From NCBI GenBank assembly GCA_002343685.1, contig DDRS01000009.1:62001-126000 (forward strand): 64,000 nucleotides of DNA, written 5' to 3'. The notes beneath the pieces were generated by a model. It made no database searches. It was given only the letters and a program-made list of their open reading frames with translations, and had not been told where the DNA came from. Below, piece after piece: positions 1 through 8,335 of this stretch (the first letter of the stretch is position 1; each line of letters starts with the position of its first letter). This DNA is from Thiobacillus denitrificans (lineage in GTDB: Bacteria; Pseudomonadota; Gammaproteobacteria; Burkholderiales; Thiobacillaceae). Both the position numbers and the translations under genes were made by a program.

Positions 1-426
1 ACGAAAGTTGTGCCCCCGACCAACCCACAGAAGATGCGCTTGTGCCATGCTACCCGCACGGCCCTCAGACAAGCCATGAAGCAGGCCCGCGCTGGCCAGC
101 CCATCAATGGCATCGGCGCTGCAATCCAGCGAACTGCGAAAACATACGGTTTCAAGATTATTGAGAACCTCGGTAGCCATGGGGTTGGCCGTGCGCTTCA
201 TGAGGCACCCGAGCACATCGCTGGATACTTTGATCCGACGGACAGGCGCATCTTGAAAGAGGGCATGGTGATCACCATCGAACCCTTCCTCTCTACAAAG
301 AGCCGCGTGGTGACCGAGGCGTCCGATGGATGGACCTTGGTTGGAGCACATGGCAACTTATCGGCGCAATACGAGCACACAATGATAATTACCAAGGGCG
401 AACCAATAGTAGTCACTCAACACTGA
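1..426 (+). CDS. map: Methionine aminopeptidase type I, C-terminal part (5' end outside window)
   Basis: Removes the initiator methionine from new proteins in the cytosol. The frame is open to the window edge, so the N-terminal half is missing from view. Seen: the GSHGVGRALHEAP block with its metal-binding His, the ITIEPF glutamate and the QYEHT glutamate near the C-terminus, which are three of the five metal ligands of the family. It is followed by an AlaX-like gene and an integrase relic, so this may be an accessory second copy rather than the housekeeping map; that part is inference. Confidence 0.88.
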   Translation, partial: TKVVPPTNPQKMRLCHATRTALRQAMKQARAGQPINGIGAAIQRTAKTYGFKIIENLGSHGVGRALHEAPEHIAGYFDPTDRRILKEGMVITIEPFLSTKSRVVTEASDGWTLVGAHGNLSAQYEHTMIITKGEPIVVTQH

Positions 427-523
427 GGGATCGTCGATGAAAGCTAACTCTTCCATCGAGTGAACTGGCCTTCGGCCCGTTACTCATATCGAACCTTAAG
501 TTCAGCACGTTATTAGAGGATGT

Positions 524-1168
524 ATGACAAAGAAAGTCTTCTGGGATGATCCGTACGCGACTTCGCATCAAACCTGTGTTGCTTCGGTTAATGGCAGTGA
601 AATCGAACTGGAATCCACAATATTCTTCGCCTTCTCGGGCGGGCAAGAGAGCGATCATGGGTCAATTGCAGGTATCCAGGTGCTTTCGGCAAGGAAAGAG
701 GGATTGCGGATTATCTATGCTCTGCCGCCTTCTCACGGGCTTAAGGTTGGTCAGCCCGTACAAGTCGAAATTGAATGGGAAAGGCGCTATCGACTGATGC
801 GCCTTCATTTCGCTGCAGAATTGGTTCTTGAAATCTTCTACAAAGAGCTCAATAGTGTGGGCAAGGTTGGCGCGCATATCGCCCCAGATAAGGCTCGGAT
901 CGACTTCACATGGCCTGAGAGCATCTCTCCGCTCCTTCCCGTTTTTTCTGAAATGGCGAATGAGATCATCTCGTCCAACAGGGGCATAGTGACCGACTTC
1001 GATGATATTTTGAACGAAAGAAGATACTGGGAAATCCAAGGGTTTTCCCGCGTTCCATGTGGCGGTACTCACGTCCGATCAACAGGTGAGGTCGGTCAGA
1101 TCAGACTCAAGAGAAATAACATTGGCAAGGGAAAAGAGCGGGTGGAAATCTTTCTGTGCGAACCGTGA
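524..1168 (+). CDS. AlaX-like alanyl-tRNA editing domain protein
   Basis: 214 aa. Stand-alone relative of the AlaRS/ThrRS second additional domain, which hydrolyses mischarged tRNA. The FFAFSGGQ block (about residues 33-40) matches the AlaX substrate-pocket region, and the C-terminal CGGTH supplies the CxxxH half of the zinc site. The other half reads HFAAE where HxxxH is expected, so one zinc-binding His is replaced by Glu. AGAGG lies just before the ATG. It sits 97 bp after the map fragment. Trans-editing of Ser/Gly-tRNAAla is the family role; the specificity of this variant is unknown. Confidence 0.75.
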   Translation: MTKKVFWDDPYATSHQTCVASVNGSEIELESTIFFAFSGGQESDHGSIAGIQVLSARKEGLRIIYALPPSHGLKVGQPVQVEIEWERRYRLMRLHFAAELVLEIFYKELNSVGKVGAHIAPDKARIDFTWPESISPLLPVFSEMANEIISSNRGIVTDFDDILNERRYWEIQGFSRVPCGGTHVRSTGEVGQIRLKRNNIGKGKERVEIFLCEP

Positions 1169-1351
1169 GTATTGCACCAATGCTGATATTTGAGCTTCTT
1201 GTGTCTAATCGGTGTGCGCCCTAGCAATTCATATATGGACTTCCCCGATTGCAAGAAACCAGACCAATAGTTGTCGTTGCCCGGAATTGCGGGCAGTCGT
1301 ATATCCGGCATCTTGAGTGGGTTCTTTTTGTCTCATGCCGACAGGGAATCT

Positions 1352-1673
1352 GCTAACGGGGGAGTTTCCCTAAGCTGCGTAGCCACCTATCGCGGTGAAC
1401 CCATCCGTTGGGATGGCACCAATACGGCATGGAGCAATGCGACCAGGAAGGCTGAGATTGGGGATTTCCGCTTCCATGATCTACGCCATACCTGGGCTTC
1501 CTAGCACAGGCAGGTCGGAACCAGTTGCGATGAGTTAAGACTTGGGCGGCTGGAAGACCTGCAGCATGGTGGGCCGCTACGCCCACCTTGCACCGGATCA
1601 TCTGGCGGAGTCTGCGGCTCGCTTAGGAAGTGTCGTAGCTGGCTACGATTTGGCTACGGTGGACCAGAAGTAG
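1352..1673 (+). pseudogene. Tyrosine recombinase (phage/island integrase), decayed C-terminal fragment
   Basis: Only the C-terminal catalytic region remains. The translation passes YRGEPIRW and DFRFHDLRHTWAS, the HxxR box of tyrosine integrases. It then hits TAG at 1502, in the place of a Trp codon (TGG) usual in this family. Past a frame change near 1535 it continues as LGGWKTCSMVGRYAHLAPDHLAE, carrying the second catalytic His and the Tyr region, and ends at 1671-1673. The stop, the frameshift and the missing N-terminus make it non-functional. It ends 34 bp from the 3' end of tRNA-Asn, a classic integration site. Confidence 0.85.
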
Positions 1674-1707
1674 AAAAGCCCCGCATCGCTGCGAGGCTCT
1701 TCGAATG

Positions 1708-1783
1708 TGGCTCCCCGACCTGGGCTCGAACCAGGGACCTGCGGATTAACAGTCCGTCGCTCTACCGACTGAGCTATCGGGGA
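1708..1783 (-). tRNA. tRNA-Asn(GTT)
   Basis: On the minus strand the gene folds as a cloverleaf. The 7-bp acceptor stem starts TCCCCGA, the anticodon loop CTGTTAA gives anticodon GTT, the T loop is GTTCGAGCC, and CCA is encoded at 1710-1708. It is 76 nt long including CCA. The integrase relic lies immediately beyond its 3' end, which suggests this tRNA was the attachment site. Confidence 0.96.
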
Positions 1784-1796
1784 ATGGGAAGCGCGC

Positions 1797-1825
1797 ATTC
1801 TAGAGATGGCGGGCGATTCGGTCAA
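1797..1825 (-). promoter_or_regulatory. Sigma-70 promoter of tRNA-Asn
   Basis: On the minus strand TTGACC (1825-1820) and TAGAAT (1802-1797) are separated by exactly 17 bp, with the tRNA 5' end 14 bp further on. The -35 box lies just beyond the stop of the polymerase gene transcribed in the same direction. Confidence 0.75.
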
Positions 1826-1828
1826 CCC

Positions 1829-3064
1829 TCAGCCGTCATTTTCCACCTGCAATTCGGGCACGTGGCTGAAGGCGATGCGCATCGGCGCGGCGCCGCGGCT
1901 GTTGTGGGCGCCGCCGAAATACAGGGTGTTGGGGCCGTAGCGCTGGTTGATCTGGTCGAGCACGTTGTTGAGGGGTTCATGCTGGTCCTCGGGGTCGAAC
2001 AGGTCGCGTGTGACCTGGCTATGTTCGACGAGGTCGGACAGGGTGACGCCGACCTTGAGGATGGGGCTGGGGTCGGATGGGCGGCGTTGCCACAGTTCGG
2101 CCAGCACGGGGTTGAACTTGAAGGTGTCGGCGTGCGGCGAGAAGCGCGCCTGGTCGACCCAGTGGGGATGGCCGGTGCCGGTCTTCATGTATTGCAGGTG
2201 CAGGCTCAGGGCGCCCGCGCAGTAGCCGTAATGGCGCAGCCGCATCGCCGCCTTGTGCAGCAGGCGCTTGAGCACGGCGAGGGCGGAGGCCGGATCGCGC
2301 AGTTCGGGGGCGAGCACGTGCGAATGGCCGATGCTGGCACGCTGGGTGGGGGCGGCGGCCATCGCGTCGCCGCGCAGCTTGGCATAAAAGCGTTCGCCTT
2401 CGATGCCGCCCCAGGCATGGCGCAGGGTCTCCTTGCTGGCGGTGCAGAGCTGCTCGACGGTGTGGATGCCAAGCTGGTTGAGGCGGTGTTCCATGGCGCG
2501 GCCGATGCCGGTCAGCGCGCCGAGCTTGAGGCGATACAGCCGCCCGGGCAGTTCGTCCTGGCGGATGACGACGAGGCCATCGGGCTTTTGCATGTTGGAT
2601 GCGGTCTTGGCGAGGAAGCGGTTGGGCGCGATGCCGATCGAGCTGTGCAGCATGTCGCCGACCTGGTTGTAGATCGCCTGTTTGATTTGTCTGCCGAGCT
2701 TGATGGCGTTGGCTTCCTCGCGGTCGCTGCCCATCAGCTCGCAGGCCATTTCGTCGATCGAGAGCACCTCGCCGACGGGGGTGCAGGATTCCACCGCGGC
2801 GATGATGCGATGGTGGATGTCCACATAGATCGAGGGCCGTGCCTGCACGAAGACGATGTCCTTGCAGAGCTTCCTGGCCTGCCACACCGGGGTGCCGGTA
2901 CGGATGCCGAAGCGCTTGGCGTCGATGCTGGCGGCGATGCAGCAGGTGGTGTCGGCCATCACCGGCAGCACGCCGATGGGCCGGCCGCGCAGTTCGGGGC
3001 GCAGCTGCTGCTCGACCGAGGCGAAAAAGGAATTGAGATCGACGTAGAGCGACTGCAAGGACAT
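1829..3064 (-). CDS. Y-family DNA polymerase (DinB/UmuC type)
   Basis: 411 aa, longer than E. coli DinB. Translesion DNA synthesis is the family role. Seen: the N-terminal YVDLNSFFASVE block with metal Asp9, LSIDE with Asp104-Glu105 completing the active site, a helix-hairpin-helix region around residues 185-207, and a little-finger region to the C-terminus. It follows the YihY-cNMP gene on the same strand, with a 26-bp palindrome between them. No imuA or dnaE2 partner is visible. SOS control is inferred from the palindrome. Neither dinB nor umuC is assigned because length and sequence fit neither well. Confidence 0.85.
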   Translation of the reverse strand: MSLQSLYVDLNSFFASVEQQLRPELRGRPIGVLPVMADTTCCIAASIDAKRFGIRTGTPVWQARKLCKDIVFVQARPSIYVDIHHRIIAAVESCTPVGEVLSIDEMACELMGSDREEANAIKLGRQIKQAIYNQVGDMLHSSIGIAPNRFLAKTASNMQKPDGLVVIRQDELPGRLYRLKLGALTGIGRAMEHRLNQLGIHTVEQLCTASKETLRHAWGGIEGERFYAKLRGDAMAAAPTQRASIGHSHVLAPELRDPASALAVLKRLLHKAAMRLRHYGYCAGALSLHLQYMKTGTGHPHWVDQARFSPHADTFKFNPVLAELWQRRPSDPSPILKVGVTLSDLVEHSQVTRDLFDPEDQHEPLNNVLDQINQRYGPNTLYFGGAHNSRGAAPMRIAFSHVPELQVENDG

Positions 3065-3125
3065 GGCGGTTGCGATATCCCGGCGTTCCCGGATGAGGGG
3101 TCAGGCCGGGCTGGGGTTGCGATTG

Positions 3126-3151
3126 AAATAGTGTATATCCATACACTATTT
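3126..3151. promoter_or_regulatory. Perfect 11-bp inverted repeat, SOS-box-like operator of the Y-family polymerase
   Basis: AAATAGTGTAT and ATACACTATTT flank the 4-nt spacer ATCC with no mismatch. The core is GTGT-N8-ACAC, differing from the LexA consensus CTGT-N8-ACAG only at the outermost symmetric pair. On the minus strand TTGATC (3159-3154) and TATACA (3137-3132), 16 bp apart, could form a promoter overlapped by the repeat, as expected for a repressor site. The polymerase start codon is about 62 bp downstream. Confidence 0.65.
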
Positions 3152-3160
3152 TTGATCAAT

Positions 3161-4459
3161 TCAGCCCGGGTTTGCCAGGTTCATCCGTTCCAGCCGCTGG
3201 CAGAGCGTGTCGATGATGCGGCGCGACAGCGGGGCGGAATGGCGCATCAGTTCTTCGAGGAGATGGGGCGGCAAGGCCAGCACGGTGATCTCGCTGTCGG
3301 CGACGACCGAGGCGGTGCGCTTTTCGTTCAGCAGGTAGGCCATTTCCCCGAATAGCTGGCCTTCGTTGAGCTCGCTCAGCCTTCGGCGGCCTTCGGTGGT
3401 GTCCTTATAGACTCCGGCGCGGCCGGCGTAGAGAAAGTAGGCGATGCGCGAGTCGTCGCCTTCCGCGATCAGCACATGGCCGGCCGGGTAGGTCTGGCCG
3501 TATTTCTCCAGCAGGCGATGGGCGCTGCCGAAGACGTAGCTTTCGAGCTTGCTGGTCCCTTCGTCGGTGGCGGCGAGGAACAGCTTCTCCAGTGCGGTGA
3601 TGTCGGCCTTGCCGCAGGCATATAGCGCCTGCGCCCACAGATAGAGCAACAGGAAGGCGAAATAGGCGCCGATCAGCACGAACACCACGCCGCCGAGCGC
3701 GCCGTAGAGACTGTGATAGTTCTCCAGCTTGAAGAAGGCGCCGAACAGGGCGAACAGCAGTCCCAGGCTGACCGTCGCGGCCAGCGCGAACGCGGCGGCG
3801 ACGCGCGCGGGCGGATGCTTGCGCGGCAGCCGCCAGTAGGCGGCAAACAGCAGCGCCCAGATCATGGCGAAGCCGAACAGCGAGTTGAGCGCCTTCAGGA
3901 CCAGCGCGTTGCCGATGCCGATGAAGTCGTTCTGCGCCAGGAAGCTCAGCGTCACTTGCGCCAGGGCGGCCACGCCCATCAGCAGGAACAGCACCGGCAG
4001 GATGATCAACGGCAGCACCCACGACACCACCAGGTTGCGCTTGGTCTGGTCGGGAAAAATGATGCGGAACGCGCCCTGCATCGTGTTCACCAGCCCGCGC
4101 GACGACAGCAGCAGGGTGACGAGGCCGACGCCGCCGGCGGCGAGCTGGGTCTGGCGCGGAATGAAGCCGAGCGAGGTGAGCGTGTCCAGTTGCATCTGGC
4201 TGTAGAGCGCGGCCATCAGGATGGTGGCAGGCACCGAGTTCTCGGCGATGTGGCCCAGCAGCTGCAGGGCGTAGCTCAGCAACAGCAGCAGCGGGGTGGC
4301 AGACAGCAGGAAGTAGAACGAGGTTGCCGCGGCGTGGTTCTGCAGGCTGTTCTGCTTGAACAGGCGCGCGGTGGTGTAGCCGAGCTGGAGCAGCCAGCTC
4401 AGCGTTCCCGGAAGTGAAACAGTCCCGCGCGGGGAGGGCAAGGCGGAGGGTGGGGACAT
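3161..4459 (-). CDS. YihY/UPF0761 inner-membrane protein fused to a C-terminal cyclic-nucleotide-binding domain
   Basis: 432 aa. Residues about 20-285 form the six-helix YihY membrane domain, with the AATSFYFLLSATPLLLLL block near the N-terminus. Residues about 310-425 read as a CAP_ED/cNMP-binding domain, with a GQLFGEMAYL-type phosphate cassette followed by KRTASVVA. E. coli YihY-type proteins are about 290 aa and lack this tail. The function of YihY is uncertain (it was once mislabelled RNase BN). A cyclic-nucleotide-responsive membrane protein is inferred. It lies upstream of the polymerase gene on the same strand. Confidence 0.85.
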   Translation of the reverse strand: MSPPSALPSPRGTVSLPGTLSWLLQLGYTTARLFKQNSLQNHAAATSFYFLLSATPLLLLLSYALQLLGHIAENSVPATILMAALYSQMQLDTLTSLGFIPRQTQLAAGGVGLVTLLLSSRGLVNTMQGAFRIIFPDQTKRNLVVSWVLPLIILPVLFLLMGVAALAQVTLSFLAQNDFIGIGNALVLKALNSLFGFAMIWALLFAAYWRLPRKHPPARVAAAFALAATVSLGLLFALFGAFFKLENYHSLYGALGGVVFVLIGAYFAFLLLYLWAQALYACGKADITALEKLFLAATDEGTSKLESYVFGSAHRLLEKYGQTYPAGHVLIAEGDDSRIAYFLYAGRAGVYKDTTEGRRRLSELNEGQLFGEMAYLLNEKRTASVVADSEITVLALPPHLLEELMRHSAPLSRRIIDTLCQRLERMNLANPG

Positions 4460-4486
4460 GCCGCTAGCCTACCCGCGCCCGGCGCG

Positions 4487-5680
4487 CTAGGCCAGCGCGG
4501 CAGCGATGCGTTTCAGCGCCTTTTCCAGGTTGGCGTGCGAGGTGGCGAACGACAGGCGGATATAGCCTTCGGCGCCGAAAGCCGAGCCGGGAACGACGGC
4601 GACGTCGGCGCTTTCCAGCAGGTATTCGGAGAAGGCGATGTCGGTCGCTTCCTCGATGACGTCGCGCGCCAGCAGGTTCAGGATCGCCGGGCGCACGTAG
4701 GGGAAGGCGTAGAACGCGCCGCCGCTGTCGACGCAGCTGAAGCCGGGAATGGCGTTCAGGCCGTCGACGACGAGGCGGTGGCGCTCCTTGAAGGCGTCAA
4801 GCATCGGCGTGATGCAGTCCTGGTCGCCGGTCAGCGCGGCCTCGGCCGCCATCTGCGAGATCGAGGTGGGGTTGGAGGTGGACTGCGACTGCACGTTGGT
4901 CATCGCGCGCATGATCGCCTCGGGCCCCGCCGCGTAGCCGATGCGCCAGCCGGTCATCGAATAGGCCTTCGACACGCCGTTCAGCACCAGGGTGCGGTCG
5001 TAGAGGTCGGGGCAGACATTGAGGATGTTGACGAAGGGCGCATCGTTCAGCCGGATGTGCTCGTACATGTCGTCGGAGGCGATCAGCACCTGCGGATGCT
5101 TGCGCAGCACTTCGCCGAGCGCCGCGAGTTCGTCGCCGCTGTAGACCGCGCCGGTGGGGTTGGACGGGCTATTGATGACGACCAGTCGGGTCTTCGGCGT
5201 GATCGCCGCTTCCAGCTGCGCCGCGGTGATCTTGAAGCCCTGCTCGATGCCGGCCTCGACGATCACCGGCTTGCCGTCGGCGAGGATGACGATGTCGGGA
5301 TACGACACCCAGTACGGCGCCGGGATGATGACCTCGTCGCCGGGATTGATCACCGCCTGCACCAGGTTGAAGAAGCTCTGCTTGCCGCCGCACGACACCA
5401 GGATCTGCTTGGGGCCGTAGTCGAGGCCGTTGTCGCGCTTGAACTTGGCGATGATCGCCGCCTTCAGGCTGGGCGTGCCGTCGACCGCCGTGTATTTGGT
5501 GAAGCCTGCGTTGATTGCCTTGATCGCCGCGTCCTTGATGTGCTGTGGCGTGTCGAAATCGGGCTCGCCGGCGCCGAGGCCGATGATGTCGCGGCCGCTC
5601 GCCTTGAGCGCGGCGGCGCGGGCAGTGACGGCCAGGGTGGGCGAGGGTTTGATGGCCTGTACGCGGCGGGAGAGTTCCAC
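4487..5680 (-). CDS. aspC: Aspartate aminotransferase, class I (Ib subgroup)
   Basis: 397 aa, normal for the family. PLP-dependent transfer of an amino group between aspartate and 2-oxoglutarate, cytosolic. Seen: SPSNPTG (Asn175, ring contact), SKAYSMTGWRIGY with the Schiff-base Lys238 and a phosphate-binding Arg at about 246, and a C-terminal substrate-arginine region. The protein resembles thermophile/alpha-proteobacterial Ib enzymes, some of which also act on prephenate, so substrate range is open. It diverges from uvrB across 72 bp. Confidence 0.88.
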   Translation of the reverse strand: MELSRRVQAIKPSPTLAVTARAAALKASGRDIIGLGAGEPDFDTPQHIKDAAIKAINAGFTKYTAVDGTPSLKAAIIAKFKRDNGLDYGPKQILVSCGGKQSFFNLVQAVINPGDEVIIPAPYWVSYPDIVILADGKPVIVEAGIEQGFKITAAQLEAAITPKTRLVVINSPSNPTGAVYSGDELAALGEVLRKHPQVLIASDDMYEHIRLNDAPFVNILNVCPDLYDRTLVLNGVSKAYSMTGWRIGYAAGPEAIMRAMTNVQSQSTSNPTSISQMAAEAALTGDQDCITPMLDAFKERHRLVVDGLNAIPGFSCVDSGGAFYAFPYVRPAILNLLARDVIEEATDIAFSEYLLESADVAVVPGSAFGAEGYIRLSFATSHANLEKALKRIAAALA

Positions 5681-5752
5681 TATGGTTCCTTCAGAGCATC
5701 CGCTGGAGCGGAAGTGCTACTATCGACAAGTTTTAGCCGCGCGATTTTACCC

Positions 5753-7772
<2,020 letters not shown>

Positions 7773-7780
<8 letters not shown>

Positions 7781-8267
7781 GGTACTGATGGTGTGCATGG
7801 GGAATATCTGCAGGTCTCCGATGGCGGAGGGCATGCTTCGCCAAGCTGTCCTGGACGCCGGCCTGGACCGGCATGTCGAGGTGGATTCGGCCGGCACGCA
7901 TGCCTACCACATCGGCTCGGCACCCGATCCGCGTGCGCAGCAGGCCATTCGCCAGCGCGGCATCGATATCAGCCAATTGCGCGGGCGCAAGGTGGCGGAC
8001 GAGGATTTCGAACGCTTCGACTACATCCTGGTGATGGACGGCGACAATTACGACAAGCTGATCAAGCGTGCGCCGGCGCGCCACCACGGCAAGATCCGCC
8101 GACTGCTGTCGTTCAGCCGCAAATACCCCAACCTCGATGTGGTCGATCCGTATTACGGTGGTCCGCAGGGATTCGAGGAAAACCTCGATATGATCGCGGA
8201 TGCGGTACAGGGTCTGATCCGGGAGATCACGGGCGAATCCCAAGTGAAGATGCGTTCCGGCAACTGA
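7773..8267 (+). CDS. Low-molecular-weight protein-tyrosine phosphatase
   Basis: 164 aa. The N-terminal CMGNICRS (residues 8-15) is the CX5R active-site loop, and DPYYGG with Asp125 supplies the general acid. The ATG at 7773 overlaps the uvrB stop, implying translational coupling to a DNA-repair gene. Bacterial members act on tyrosine kinases of capsule synthesis or on protein phospho-arginine; no kinase or polysaccharide gene is nearby. A strong bidirectional terminator follows. Confidence 0.92.
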
Positions 8268-8286
8268 GCGCGATGCAGCAGACATG

Positions 8287-8315
8287 AAAAAGGGCCGCAT
8301 ACAGCGGCCCTTTTT
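8287..8315. terminator. Bidirectional rho-independent terminator
   Basis: AAAAAGGGCCGC, loop ATACA, GCGGCCCTTTTT: a perfect stem with A and T tracts on both sides. It ends the uvrB/phosphatase transcript on plus and the rne transcript on minus, whose stop codon is 21 nt away. Confidence 0.92.
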
Positions 8316-8335
8316 ATTGCAGCGCGAAGTGTCGT

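Noticed and set aside
4535..5752. N-terminal extension of uvrB by about 400 codons
   Set aside because: The extension is antisense to aspC and not UvrB-like. Length and homology begin at the GTG at 5753.
5681..5752. SOS box in the aspC-uvrB spacer
   Set aside because: No CTGT-N8-ACAG or GTGT-N8-ACAC pattern was found on either strand.
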